DNA of 47,253 bases, taken from Lentimicrobiaceae bacterium (GTDB lineage Bacteria > Bacteroidota > Bacteroidia > Bacteroidales > F082). The stretch is taken from NCBI GenBank assembly GCA_015061315.1, contig SUWV01000021.1, positions 1 through 47,253 of the forward strand, read 5' to 3'. Below are positions 23,627-31,821 of this stretch, in pieces. The notes under the pieces were generated by a model. It saw nothing but the letters and a program-made list of their open reading frames with translations. It was not told the DNA's origin and did not search any database. The translations under genes were made by a program, and so were the position numbers. Every line of letters starts with the position of its first letter. Positions within the stretch are counted from its first letter, which is position 1.

Positions 23627-25471
23627 ATGACGACAAAAATATCAAAAGTTGTAGAACTCGAACAAGTTGTTATCCGCTTTGCGGGTGACTCTGGAGACGG
23701 TATGCAGTTGACTGGTAACTTATTCTCAGACTCGACAGCATTTGCCGGAAACGATTTCGCTACATTCCCAGATTATCCAGCTGAAATTCGTCCTCCACAA
23801 GGTACAGTATCCGGTGTTTCTGGATTCCAAGTACATTTCGGTCATAAACCGGTTCACACCACAGGTGACCTCTGCGATGTGTTAGTAGCAATGAACCCAG
23901 CTTCTATCAAAGCTAACATGCGTTGGTTGAAACCTGGAACAACAATTATCTTCGACGTTGATTCATTGACTGAAAAATCTCTCGAGAAAGCTGGTTATGC
24001 CGCTGACCCGACAACAGATGATACCCTCAGTCAATACAAAGTCATCAAAGCTCCTATCTCATCTCTTACAATAGAGGCTTTGAAAGATTTTGGCTTGGAT
24101 AGAAAAGCAATGCTTAAGTCGAAGAATATGTTCGCTCTCGGTATAGTGATGTATCTCTTCAACCGCGACATTACTCAGCTTAATCATTATTTTGAAAATA
24201 AATTCAAAAACAAACCTGAAGTCATCAAGGCTAACCAGACTGTTGTGGCTGCTGGTTACAGCTATGCCGACACAATGGAGGTCTTCGCTAACACCTATCG
24301 CATCCAACCTGCTGAACTTCCTAAAGGTAAATATCGCGACATCTCTGGTAATGTCGCAACAGCATGGGGGCTCATGGCTGCAAGCGAACGCTCAGGTCGT
24401 CAGCTTTTCATAGGTTCTTATCCTATCACTCCTGCAACCGACATCTTAGTTGAGCTTACAAAATATAAAAACTTAAAGGTAAAAGCTTATCAAGCAGAAG
24501 ACGAAATAGCAGGTATCACTTCTTCAATAGGTGCTTCTTTCGCAGGCTGCTTGTCAGTGACAACAACATCGGGTCCTGGTCTCTCTCTTAAATCAGAAGC
24601 CTTAGGTCTCGCAGTCATGACAGAGCTTCCTCTCGTAGTCATCGACGTTCAACGTGGCGGTCCTTCAACAGGTCTCCCAACTAAGACAGAACAGAGCGAC
24701 TTGATGCAAGCATTGTATGGCCGTAACGGCGACGCTCCTCTTATCGTATTGGCAGCTAAGAGCTCAGTCGACTGCTTCTACTCAGCATACGAGGCTTGTA
24801 AACTTGCATTGGAACACATGACACCTGTTATCTTATTGACAGACGGCGCTCTTGGTAACGGTACAGAAATATTCCGTATCCCTAAGGTAGCTGAACTCCC
24901 AGCAATCGTGCCTCCAATCGCTAAAGCTAACGACCCTGACTATGCTCCATATCGCCGTGACGAAGATAAATTACGTCGCGAATGGGCTATCCCAGGAACA
25001 GAAGGTCTCCGTCATCGTATCGGTGGTCTTGAAAAAGAAAATATCAAAGGTAATGTTTCACACGACCCAAGAAATCACGAACTCATGACTCAACTTCGTG
25101 AAGAGAAAGTGAACCGCGTAGCTAATTATATCCCAGAGCAAGAAATCATAGGCGATCCTAACGCTGATTTATTAGTAGTAAGCTGGGGCGGTACTTACGG
25201 CGTCGTTCTTTCAGTAGTTGAAAAAATGATAGCTGAAGGTAAGTCGGTGGCACACGCTCACTTCCGCCATATCTCACCACTTCCAAAGAACACAGAAGAA
25301 GTGTTGAGCGGTCATAAGAAGATCGTCGTCTGTGAAATGAACAGAGGTCAGTTTGCAAATTATCTCCGCATGAAACACCCTGGACATATCTACGAACAAT
25401 ATAATAAGGTACAAGGCTTGCCATTCTTGACAGCCGAATTGGAAAATAAGTTTAATGACCTTTTAAAATAA
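23627..25471 (+). CDS. korA: 2-oxoacid:ferredoxin oxidoreductase, fused gamma-alpha subunit (2-oxoglutarate type)
   Basis: 614 residues. The N-terminal gamma domain (about 10-190) has VIRFAGDSGDGMQLTGNLF. The alpha domain has GSYPITPATDILVEL, the pyrimidine-binding AEDEIAGITSSIGASFAG and TTTSGPGLSLKSEALGLA, followed by the TEQSDLMQALYGR segment. The C-terminal part (SWGGTYGVVLS, HAHFRHISPLPKN) completes the alpha subunit. With KorB it forms a thiamine-diphosphate, [4Fe-4S] enzyme interconverting 2-oxoglutarate and succinyl-CoA with ferredoxin. Choice of 2-oxoglutarate over another oxoacid rests on overall similarity to Bacteroidetes KorAB and is not proved by one residue. korB follows by 9 nt. 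Confidence 0.93.
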   Translation: MTTKISKVVELEQVVIRFAGDSGDGMQLTGNLFSDSTAFAGNDFATFPDYPAEIRPPQGTVSGVSGFQVHFGHKPVHTTGDLCDVLVAMNPASIKANMRWLKPGTTIIFDVDSLTEKSLEKAGYAADPTTDDTLSQYKVIKAPISSLTIEALKDFGLDRKAMLKSKNMFALGIVMYLFNRDITQLNHYFENKFKNKPEVIKANQTVVAAGYSYADTMEVFANTYRIQPAELPKGKYRDISGNVATAWGLMAASERSGRQLFIGSYPITPATDILVELTKYKNLKVKAYQAEDEIAGITSSIGASFAGCLSVTTTSGPGLSLKSEALGLAVMTELPLVVIDVQRGGPSTGLPTKTEQSDLMQALYGRNGDAPLIVLAAKSSVDCFYSAYEACKLALEHMTPVILLTDGALGNGTEIFRIPKVAELPAIVPPIAKANDPDYAPYRRDEDKLRREWAIPGTEGLRHRIGGLEKENIKGNVSHDPRNHELMTQLREEKVNRVANYIPEQEIIGDPNADLLVVSWGGTYGVVLSVVEKMIAEGKSVAHAHFRHISPLPKNTEEVLSGHKKIVVCEMNRGQFANYLRMKHPGHIYEQYNKVQGLPFLTAELENKFNDLLK

Positions 25472-25480
25472 GATAATACT

Positions 25481-26512
25481 ATGGAAAATATAAATAACAA
25501 TCAGGTTGTTAATCTTACAAAAGAAGATTTCGTAAGCGATCAAATCGTTAAATGGTGCCCAGGTTGTGGCGACCATGCAATCTTGAAAGCAGTGGAAGAC
25601 GTATTTCCTAAGTTAGGAAAAAGAAAAGAAGACATCGTTGTCGTTTCTGGTATCGGCTGTTCTTCACGTTTCCCATATTACATGAACACCTACGGATTCC
25701 ACAGCATCCACGGTCGTGCAGCAGCTATAGCAACAGGCGTGAAACTCGCTAACCCTAACCTCTCAGTATGGGTCATCACTGGCGACGGCGACTGTACAGC
25801 TATCGGCGGTAACCACTTCATCCACGCCGTACGTCGTAACATCGACATGAACCTCCTTCTTTTCAATAACCGTATCTACGGCTTGACAAAAGGTCAGTTC
25901 TCACCATGTACTTTCCGTGGCACAGTCACTAAGACTTCTCCACAAGGTACTTACGAAGATCCATTCAACGTCGGTGAACTCGTGATAGGTGCTGGCGGTA
26001 AGTTCTTCGCTCGTGGTGTCGATGCCAATACACAAGAACTCACACAGATCTGCTGTGAAGCCAAAAATCACGACGGCCTTTCAGTAGTTGAAATCCTCCA
26101 AAACTGTATGATATTCTCAAACGGTATCCACAGCAACATAACAGCTAAAGAAGTCCGCGACGATATGCAAGTGAAATGTGTTCACGGTCAGCCATTGATC
26201 TTCGGTAAAGATAGAAATAAAGGTCTCGTGCTTAAAGGCAACAGATTAGAAGTCGTCACTATCGGTGAAAACGGCGTGACAGAAGCCGACATCTTGGTTC
26301 ACGATGAAAAAGAAAAGACAACTGGTATCCACATGATGTTGGCTCACATGATGCCACCAGAATATCCAGTCGCTATAGGCGTTATCAGAAATGTAGACGC
26401 TCCAACTTACAATCAATGCCTTGACGGTGTTATCGAAGAAGAGACAGCTAAGTCGAAGATCCACTGCGTCGATGACTTGCTCAACAGCGGTAGCACTTGG
26501 GATATTGAATAA
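25481..26512 (+). CDS. korB: 2-oxoacid:ferredoxin oxidoreductase beta subunit (2-oxoglutarate type)
   Basis: 343 residues. KWCPGCGDHAILKAV carries two cluster-binding Cys; GIGCSSRFPYY a third; the thiamine-diphosphate motif is GDGDCTAIGGNHFIHAVRRN with the following NNRIYGLTKGQFSPCT. The subunit binds thiamine diphosphate and a [4Fe-4S] cluster. It is co-transcribed with korA and ends 28 nt before a strong hairpin terminator. Codon use is highly adapted, as in korA, consistent with a major metabolic enzyme. Confidence 0.95.
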   Translation: MENINNNQVVNLTKEDFVSDQIVKWCPGCGDHAILKAVEDVFPKLGKRKEDIVVVSGIGCSSRFPYYMNTYGFHSIHGRAAAIATGVKLANPNLSVWVITGDGDCTAIGGNHFIHAVRRNIDMNLLLFNNRIYGLTKGQFSPCTFRGTVTKTSPQGTYEDPFNVGELVIGAGGKFFARGVDANTQELTQICCEAKNHDGLSVVEILQNCMIFSNGIHSNITAKEVRDDMQVKCVHGQPLIFGKDRNKGLVLKGNRLEVVTIGENGVTEADILVHDEKEKTTGIHMMLAHMMPPEYPVAIGVIRNVDAPTYNQCLDGVIEEETAKSKIHCVDDLLNSGSTWDIE

Positions 26513-26540
26513 TTTACAATTAACAATTGACAATTATAGT

Positions 26541-26580
26541 AAAACAAGCCGTTACGAAAAAGTAGCGGCTTGTTTTTTTT
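26541..26580 (+). terminator. Rho-independent terminator of korAB
   Basis: Imperfect stem AACAAGCCGTTAC / GTAGCGGCTTGTT followed by eight T. Confidence 0.9.
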
Positions 26581-26670
26581 GTTGTAGTTTTTGAGTTGTG
26601 TAGTTGTGTAGTTGTGTAATTATGTAGTTGTGTAGTTATATAGTTGTGTAGTATCTTGTTGGCTAGTTGA
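26581..26670. repeat. Degenerate TAGTTGTG word repeat
   Basis: About eight ~10-bp units of TTGTGTAGTTGTGTAG type, decaying on the right into GTTGGCTAGTTGACTTG. It fills the gap between korB and the convergent desulfoferrodoxin gene. Confidence 0.85.
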
Positions 26671-26690
26671 CTTGTTGTCTTGTAGGCTTT

Positions 26691-27065
26691 TTAAAGTTCC
26701 ACTTTCCAGAGTCCGTGGAGATTGCAGTATTCGTAAACAGCTACTGCTTTTTCTTCGCCGAGATGAACTACTGCTACTGGTTGGTCTTTCAGGTCAATGC
26801 GTATTCCGCCATGTTCTGTCTCAACGTAGATGAACGCGATATGATGTTCTGGAAGCATCGGGTGATGAACGCTGCCGACTTCAATCTTTAAGATATTGTC
26901 TTGAAGTTTTGTTACGACAGGAATATGTTTCTCGCCGCTTGCTTCTACAGTGTTAGGAACGAGCTCTTCCATCTTTTCGCCGCAGCAGAAAACAGGAACT
27001 TTTGAATCTATTATCTTTTCTATTACATTTCCACAATGATTGCATTTATAAAATTTTGTTGCCAT
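26691..27065 (-). CDS. dfx: Desulfoferrodoxin (two-centre superoxide reductase)
   Basis: 124 residues. The N-terminal desulforedoxin-like domain has CNHCGN (Cys8, Cys11) and FCCGEKM (Cys27, Cys28) for the FeCys4 centre. The superoxide-reductase domain has EKHIPV (His47), SVHHPMLPEHH (His67/68, His74/75) and YEYCNLHGLW (Cys114, His117) for the Fe(His)4Cys site. It reduces superoxide to peroxide without making O2, a typical anaerobe defence. It is divergent from the flavin reductase gene across a repeat-rich 330-bp gap. Confidence 0.97.
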   Translation of the reverse strand: MATKFYKCNHCGNVIEKIIDSKVPVFCCGEKMEELVPNTVEASGEKHIPVVTKLQDNILKIEVGSVHHPMLPEHHIAFIYVETEHGGIRIDLKDQPVAVVHLGEEKAVAVYEYCNLHGLWKVEL

Positions 27066-27141
27066 AGTTGTCTTTTTTTTTAGTTGTTAATGTTTAATCT
27101 TGTAGTCTCGTTGACTTGTAGTCTCGTTGACTTTTACACCG

Positions 27142-27149
27142 CAAAAATA
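27142..27149 (-). promoter_or_regulatory. -7 box of dfx
   Basis: CAAAAATA reads TATTTTTG on the - strand. The leader to the ATG at 27065 includes the word-repeat tract. Confidence 0.5.
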
Positions 27150-27236
27150 TAACTAAAAACATCACTCGTCAAACAGATAATTTCGATATGATTATTGATG
27201 TTGTCGATGAAGGTTGAAACTGACTTTGACACTTCA

Positions 27237-27292
27237 AGACGCACCAATTACGTATTGTTTATTTTTATAGGTGTAATATGTCACGTCTCTAC
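27237..27292. repeat. Palindromic dispersed element, copy E
   Basis: Same orientation as copy D: AGACGCACCAATTACG, spacer TATTGTTTATTTTTATAGG, then TGTAATATGTCACGTCTCTAC. Unlike the other copies it lies between divergent genes. Confidence 0.85.
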
Positions 27293-27294
27293 TT

Positions 27295-27358
27295 ATTGTC
27301 TCATAGACTTATTGACTTATTGACTCATTGTCTTGTAGACTTGTGGTCTCGTTGACTT
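27295..27358. repeat. Degenerate GACTTATTGACTCATTG word repeat
   Basis: Head-to-tail 9-10-bp units of ATAGACTTATTGACTTATTG type, ending TGGTCTCGTTGAC. The reverse complement of the last words recurs inside tilS at 28104-28139. Confidence 0.85.
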
Positions 27359-27364
27359 TTTTAT

Positions 27365-27372
27365 TATCTTTG
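27365..27372 (+). promoter_or_regulatory. -7 box of the flavin reductase-tilS operon
   Basis: TATCTTTG, exact consensus, 24 bp upstream of the ATG. TTG at 27341-27343, within the word repeat, is a possible -33 element. Confidence 0.65.
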
Positions 27373-27396
27373 CATAATCTATAATATTTCAGAAAT

Positions 27397-27981
27397 ATGA
27401 AAATGTCATTCAAACCGGGAACTATGATTTATCCGCTTCCTGCTGTGATGGTGAGCTGCGGCGATAGTCCTGAAAATTATAATATCATGACTGCGGCTTG
27501 GGTGGGAACGATATGTACGAATCCTCCTATGTGTTATGTCTCAATAAGAAAAGAACGTCATTCGCATGAGATAATATCGAGAACTAAAGAGTTTGTCATC
27601 AATGTCACGACGGAAGAACTTGCGCGTGCGACAGATTGGTGTGGCGTACGCTCGGGTCGCGATTATAACAAATTCAAGGAGATGCACCTTACGGCAGAGC
27701 AGGCTCAGATTGTCAAGGCACCGCTTATCGCAGAGTCGCCGCTTAATATAGAATGTCAGGTGGTGGAAGTGAAAGAACTCGGCTCGCATGATATGTTCAT
27801 CGCTAATGTCGTTGCTGTCAATGGCGACACAAAATTCTTCGACCCAAGTACCGGTCAGTTCCAACTTAATCAAGCCGACCTTATTACTTATTCTCACGGG
27901 AAATATTATACATTAGGGGAGAAAATAGGTGGCTTCGGATTTTCCGTCGATAAGAGAAGGAATAAATCCGCAAAGAAATGA
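27397..27981 (+). CDS. Flavin reductase-like FMN-binding protein
   Basis: 194 residues. The flavin-reductase/flavoredoxin split-barrel pattern is present: PLPAVMVSCGD, NIMTAAWVGTICTNPPMCYVSI, RHSHEIISRTKEFVINVTTEE, and the later GSHDMFIANVVAVN. No signal peptide, so cytoplasmic. It probably binds FMN and passes electrons between a reduced carrier and a partner; the partner is unknown. The stop overlaps the tilS start by 4 nt (ATGA). Confidence 0.88.
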   Translation: MKMSFKPGTMIYPLPAVMVSCGDSPENYNIMTAAWVGTICTNPPMCYVSIRKERHSHEIISRTKEFVINVTTEELARATDWCGVRSGRDYNKFKEMHLTAEQAQIVKAPLIAESPLNIECQVVEVKELGSHDMFIANVVAVNGDTKFFDPSTGQFQLNQADLITYSHGKYYTLGEKIGGFGFSVDKRRNKSAKK

Positions 27982-29393
27982 TTATGCTAACAGAATTTAA
28001 GAAATATATAGAGAGATATAATCTTATTGATAAAGATGATAAGATTCTGCTTGCACTCAGCGGAGGCGTCGACTCTATGGTGTTGGCGAGACTCCTGTTG
28101 TTAAGTCAACGAGACTACGAGACTACGAGTCAACGAGTGGGGATGCAAAGTCAGAGTCAATGTAATCTCGCTTTCGCTCATTGTAACTTCCATCTGCGTG
28201 GCGAGGATTCTAATCGTGATGAGAGATTTGTGACGGATTTTGCAAGAGAAAATAATATACCTATTTATATTAATCATTTCGATACGGAGACTTATGCTAA
28301 AGAAAATTCACTTTCTATCGAGATGGCGGCTCGCGAATTACGCTATAATTGGTTCAAAGAGTTAAAGGAAATTCACAATTTCGATAAGGTAGCGCTTGCT
28401 CATCACGGCGACGACCAGATAGAGACGTTTTTCATTAATATGTTACGAGGCTCTGGCATCAAAGGTCTCAAAGGTATGAAACCGCAAAACGACTTTTATA
28501 TCCGACCTATGCTTTTCTCTAACAGAAATCAAATCATGACTTTCGCCAAAGAGAATGATATTCAATGGGTGGAAGACTATACAAATCAGGAGACTGTTTA
28601 TCTGAGAAATAAGATTCGTCATCAGATAATTCCGCTTTTCGATGAGATAAAAGATAATGCACGTCAGTGTCTGAATTTCTCCATCGAATGTCTTTCTTCA
28701 GAAAATGAGTTGTATAGAAACTTGATTGATGAGAAATTGGCGGAAATAGAATTTGTTAAAGATGATTATAGAAGCGTTGAGAACAGACATTTCCTTAATA
28801 ATGAAAACGGGAAACAACTCCTTTTTGAATGGGTTAGAAGATTCGGTTTCAATTATGAACAGGCGGAGTCAATGTTCGAGGCGATGAGAAATGAAAAATC
28901 GGGAGTTGTGTTTTATAATGACAACGGACAACAGACAACGGACAACAGTCTGATCGCTTCAGTTCAAAAAGACATCATTGAGATTTTTAAAAATAGATTT
29001 GATGATGATGAATTTCAGATTTTCAGATTTTCAGATTTTCAGATTCAGATAGATTCTCAGATTCTCAGATTCTCAGTTTTAAATAAATATGAAAATTTCA
29101 AGTTGATAAAAGACGTTTCAGTTGCGCAATTTGACATGGATAAAATTACGTTCCCATTGAAGTTACGTCATTGGAGAAAAGGAGATAAGTTTAAGCCGTT
29201 GGGAATGAAAGGCTCCAAATTGCTGAGCGATTTCTTTAATGATTTAGGCTTTACTGCCTATCAGAAACGAAATGTCTGGATTATGGAAGATGCTAAAGGC
29301 TTGATTTTGTGGGTTGTCGGATATAGGATTAGCGATAAGGTGAAAATTCTTGACACGACAAATGTAATTTTTCAATGTGACATAATGAGTTAA
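27978..29393 (+). CDS. tilS: tRNA(Ile)-lysidine synthase
   Basis: 471 residues. TilS modifies C34 of tRNA-Ile(CAU) with lysine using ATP. The PP-loop SGGVDS is at 28-33, followed by AFAHCNFHLRGEDSNRDE, LAHHGDDQIETFFINMLRGSGIKGL and RHQIIPLFDE. The C-terminal TilS domain has LRHWRKGDKFKPLGMKGSKLLSDF. Three stretches are unlike the family and coincide with word repeats of the intergenic type: SQRDYETTSQRVGMQSQSQ after the PP-loop helix (28104-28160), NDNGQQTTDN (28917-28951) and FQIFRFSDFQIQIDSQILRF (29012-29076). The frame stays open through all three, so the gene is probably functional. Confidence 0.93.
   Translation: MIMLTEFKKYIERYNLIDKDDKILLALSGGVDSMVLARLLLLSQRDYETTSQRVGMQSQSQCNLAFAHCNFHLRGEDSNRDERFVTDFARENNIPIYINHFDTETYAKENSLSIEMAARELRYNWFKELKEIHNFDKVALAHHGDDQIETFFINMLRGSGIKGLKGMKPQNDFYIRPMLFSNRNQIMTFAKENDIQWVEDYTNQETVYLRNKIRHQIIPLFDEIKDNARQCLNFSIECLSSENELYRNLIDEKLAEIEFVKDDYRSVENRHFLNNENGKQLLFEWVRRFGFNYEQAESMFEAMRNEKSGVVFYNDNGQQTTDNSLIASVQKDIIEIFKNRFDDDEFQIFRFSDFQIQIDSQILRFSVLNKYENFKLIKDVSVAQFDMDKITFPLKLRHWRKGDKFKPLGMKGSKLLSDFFNDLGFTAYQKRNVWIMEDAKGLILWVVGYRISDKVKILDTTNVIFQCDIMS
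28104..28160. repeat. In-frame word repeat inside tilS (first)
   Basis: AGTCAACGAGACTACGAGAC-type units. The reverse complement (GTCTCGTAGTCTCGTTGACT) matches the intergenic tracts at 27100-27135 and 27340-27358. Confidence 0.8.
28917..28951. repeat. In-frame word repeat inside tilS (second)
   Basis: Units of GACAACGGACAACAGACAAC type encode the Asn/Gln/Thr stretch NDNGQQTTDN. Confidence 0.75.
29012..29076. repeat. In-frame word repeat inside tilS (third)
   Basis: CAGATTTTCAGATTTTCAG units change into AGATTCTCAGATTCTCAG units without breaking the reading frame. Confidence 0.85.
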
Positions 29394-29406
29394 ATATTTT
29401 TTTTCT

Positions 29407-29414
29407 TAAATTTG
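29407..29414 (+). promoter_or_regulatory. -7 box of the DsbD-like gene
   Basis: TAAATTTG matches TAnnTTTG, 55 bp before the ATG. Confidence 0.6.
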
Positions 29415-29469
29415 CACACTTTTTCGAAAATAATTAATCATTTATCATAATAAATCAACAAAAAAAATC

Positions 29470-31515
29470 ATGAAAAAGTTTTTAAAACTCTTTACTTTTT
29501 TGGTTTTATTGCTTCCATTCATGGCACAGGCTCAGATTTTAGAACCTGTACAATGGACAGTAGAAACAGAGAAATTAAGCAAAAATGAGTACAATATTGT
29601 ATTCAAAGCAGAAATTGAAGATGGTTGGCATCTTTATTCACAAAACACACCGATAGGCGGTCCTATGCCTCTCTACTTTGATTTTGTTGAGGTAGTTGGA
29701 GCAGAACGTATCGGTGAAGTTGTAGAACCAGAAGTCACAATCGCTTACAATGACGTTTTTGAAATTGACGAACATTTCTTTGAAAAAGAAGCGATTTTCA
29801 AGCAGACAGTTAAATTGTTAGAAGGCTCAGCAACAATATCTGGCGCTATTACAGGTCAGGCTTGTAAAGAAAGCTGTGTTCAACTTGCTTACGATTTTGA
29901 GGTTCAACTTGGTGAGCCTGCAGTTATAGAAGACGCATCAGAACAAGCATCAGCAGGTGGTGAAAGCCTCATCGCTTTGATTATCGAAGCTATCATCTGG
30001 GGTTTTGCAGCTCTCATGACACCATGTGTGTTCCCAATGATTCCTATGACAGTGTCATTCTTCTTGCATGGCAGCGAAAGCAAAGCAGCAGGTCGTTTCA
30101 AAGCTATCATGTATTATGTATTCATCATAGCTCTCTACACACTCCCTATCGCAGCTATCATTATGATAACAAGAATCATCGGTGGTGACAGCGTCACAGC
30201 TGACATCTTCAACTGGATCTCAACATCATGGGTTACAAATATCTTGTTCTTCGTAGTGTTCATGGTATTCGCAGCTTCATTCTTCGGAGCTTTTGAAATC
30301 GTGTTGCCAAGTTCATTAGTCAACAAGAGCGACAGCAAGACTGGTAATGCAGGTCTCGGAGGCGTGTTCTTCATGGCATTGACACTCGTTCTCGTATCAT
30401 TTGCATGTACAGGTCCTATCGTTGGTACAGTGTTGATTAAAGCTACATCAGGTGAGTTCTGGACACCTATCATCACCATCATGGTATTTGCTATGGCATT
30501 CGGTCTCCCATTCGCATTATGCGCATTGTTCCCATCATTGTTACAAAACATGCCTAAGAGCGGTGGCTGGCTCAATTCAGTGAAAGTCGTTCTCGGTTTC
30601 GTGGAAATAGCCCTCGGCTTCAAATTCTTAAGCGTCGCTGACCAAACTTACCACTGGGGTCTCTTAGACCGCGAAGTATATCTCGCTATCTGGATCGTAG
30701 TGTTCACATTGTTAGGTCTCTACCTCTTAGGAAAAATCAAATTCGCTCACGACTCAGAAGTACAACACCTTTCAGTGTTCCGTCTTACACTCTGTATCGT
30801 AGTCTTCACATTCGTAGTTTATATGATCCCAGGTATGTGGGGCGCTCCTCTTAAAGCTTTATCAGGTTACTTACCACCACAACAGACTATGGACTTCGAC
30901 CTCAAACGTATCAACCAAGAAAATGCTGATAAGGTCATAAATTACGTTGATGCTAAGATGTCTAATATCTCTGTTCAAACAGAACAATCTGACAGAAAAG
31001 CTACTTCTTCTTCAGTATTGTGCGAAGAACCTAAATATGCTGACATCTTCCACTTGCCTCACGGTCTTAAAGGTTACTACGACTATGAACAAGCATTAGC
31101 TTGCGCTAAGGCTCAAAATAAACCTATCTACATCGACTTCACAGGTCACGGCTGTGTCAACTGTCGTGAAATGGAAGCTAACGTATGGAGCGACCCACGC
31201 GTCCTCGAGATGTTACGTAACGACTACGTCATAGTAGCTCTCTACGTCGATGATAAGACAAAACTTCCTAAAGAAGAATGGATCATCGGTGCCGATGGTA
31301 AAGAAAAGAAATCAATAGGTCGTGTTAATGCAGACTTCCAAATCTCTAAGTTCAATACTAACGCTCAACCATATTACTGCCTCATGGGACACAATGGCGA
31401 GCTTTTGGTTGACCCACGCGCTTACGACTTGGATAAAGACGCTTTCGTCGACTTCTTGAAAAAAGGTATAGAAAACTTCAATAACGGTGTTTCAATAAGA
31501 AACATTTATGAATAA
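29470..31515 (+). CDS. dsbD: DsbD-family thiol:disulfide interchange protein
   Basis: 681 residues. A signal peptide (cleavage near AQAQ) is followed by a periplasmic N-terminal DsbD-like sandwich (~25-155, with ACKESC), a polytopic core (~165-465) and a C-terminal thioredoxin domain (~520-681). The electron path is visible: Cys186 in MTPCVFPMIP, Cys313 in SFACTGPIVG, and Cys562/Cys565 in GHGCVNCREME. It moves reducing power from cytoplasmic thioredoxin to the periplasm. A low-complexity Ser/Gln linker (VQTEQSDRKATSSS) precedes the thioredoxin domain. It is a single-gene unit with its own terminator. The periplasmic partners are not evident here; the CxxC protein at 12230 is one speculative client. 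Confidence 0.92.
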   Translation: MKKFLKLFTFLVLLLPFMAQAQILEPVQWTVETEKLSKNEYNIVFKAEIEDGWHLYSQNTPIGGPMPLYFDFVEVVGAERIGEVVEPEVTIAYNDVFEIDEHFFEKEAIFKQTVKLLEGSATISGAITGQACKESCVQLAYDFEVQLGEPAVIEDASEQASAGGESLIALIIEAIIWGFAALMTPCVFPMIPMTVSFFLHGSESKAAGRFKAIMYYVFIIALYTLPIAAIIMITRIIGGDSVTADIFNWISTSWVTNILFFVVFMVFAASFFGAFEIVLPSSLVNKSDSKTGNAGLGGVFFMALTLVLVSFACTGPIVGTVLIKATSGEFWTPIITIMVFAMAFGLPFALCALFPSLLQNMPKSGGWLNSVKVVLGFVEIALGFKFLSVADQTYHWGLLDREVYLAIWIVVFTLLGLYLLGKIKFAHDSEVQHLSVFRLTLCIVVFTFVVYMIPGMWGAPLKALSGYLPPQQTMDFDLKRINQENADKVINYVDAKMSNISVQTEQSDRKATSSSVLCEEPKYADIFHLPHGLKGYYDYEQALACAKAQNKPIYIDFTGHGCVNCREMEANVWSDPRVLEMLRNDYVIVALYVDDKTKLPKEEWIIGADGKEKKSIGRVNADFQISKFNTNAQPYYCLMGHNGELLVDPRAYDLDKDAFVDFLKKGIENFNNGVSIRNIYE

Positions 31516-31550
31516 TTGACGAAGGTCTAAAGGCTAAAGTCTAAAGATAA

Positions 31551-31584
31551 GGAGAGCTTCTGGAAACAGGGGCTCTCTTTTTTA
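31551..31584 (+). terminator. Rho-independent terminator of dsbD
   Basis: Stem GAGAGC / GCTCTC with a 14-nt loop, followed by six T. Confidence 0.75.
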
Positions 31585-31597
31585 TAGTAGCCTTCCT

Positions 31598-31688
31598 GCG
31601 TTAGGGATTGGAGCGGCATCCTTTGCGAGCGTAGTTTACGGAGCGAGCAAAGATAGAGCGGAAAGCCCGACGGCGATAGCCGGAACGC
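31598..31688 (+). ncRNA. GC-rich branched structured element (possible RNA or mobile repeat)
   Basis: A ~90-bp island far richer in GC than its AT-rich surroundings. Complementary segments nest: GCGTT (31598-31602) with AACGC (31684-31688) as an outer stem; CTTTGC (31621-31626) with GCAAAG (31647-31652) as arm 1, enclosing CGTA/TACG (31630-31633/31637-31640); and CGGC-GATA-GCCG (31671-31682) as arm 2. The unpaired words GGAGCGGCATC and AGAGCGGAAAGCCC flank arm 1. I recall closely similar intergenic sequences in other Bacteroidetes, but cannot verify this here. No start-stop frame of note covers it. Whether it acts as RNA, DNA or a dispersed repeat is unknown. Confidence 0.5.
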
Positions 31689-31692
31689 CCAA

Positions 31693-31735
31693 ATCAATTA
31701 ACAGTTAACAATTAACAATTAACAGTTGACAGTTG
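31693..31735. repeat. Degenerate AACAGTTAAC/AACAATTAAC word repeat
   Basis: CAGTTAACAATTAACAATTA units passing into CAGTTGACAGTTGAC units, directly after the GC-rich element. Confidence 0.85.
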
Positions 31736-31789
31736 ACTCGGTGACTAAAAAAATCCTTAGCCTTTAGTCTTTCGTCTATAGACTTTTGT

Positions 31790-31797
31790 TATCTTTG
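31790..31797 (+). promoter_or_regulatory. -7 box of the PLGN-tail/IdeS-like operon
   Basis: TATCTTTG, exact consensus, 24 bp upstream of the ATG at 31822. Confidence 0.65.
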
Positions 31798-31821
31798 TAA
31801 ACCCAAAATTTACTCTCATAT

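Larger units (their letters stand above)
27066..27396. other. Repeat-rich intergenic region between dfx and the flavin reductase gene
   Basis: No gene is seen in these 331 bp. From left to right it holds TCTCGTTGACTTGTAG-type word repeats (27100-27135), the - strand -7 box of dfx, about 80 bp with no recognised structure, palindromic element E, another word-repeat tract (27295-27358), and the -7 box of the flavin reductase gene. Confidence 0.8.
31516..31821. other. Intergenic region after dsbD: terminator, structured GC-rich element, word repeats, promoter
   Basis: No gene is seen in these 306 bp. It holds a short CTAAAG word repeat (31524-31548), the dsbD terminator, the GC-rich branched element (31598-31688), an AACAGTTAACAATTAACAAT-type tract (31693-31735) and the promoter of the small PLGN-tail gene. 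Confidence 0.8.

Noticed and set aside
31598..31688. tRNA or rRNA fragment in the GC-rich island
   Set aside because: There is no anticodon arm, T-loop (GTTCRA) or CCA end, and the arms do not match a cloverleaf.
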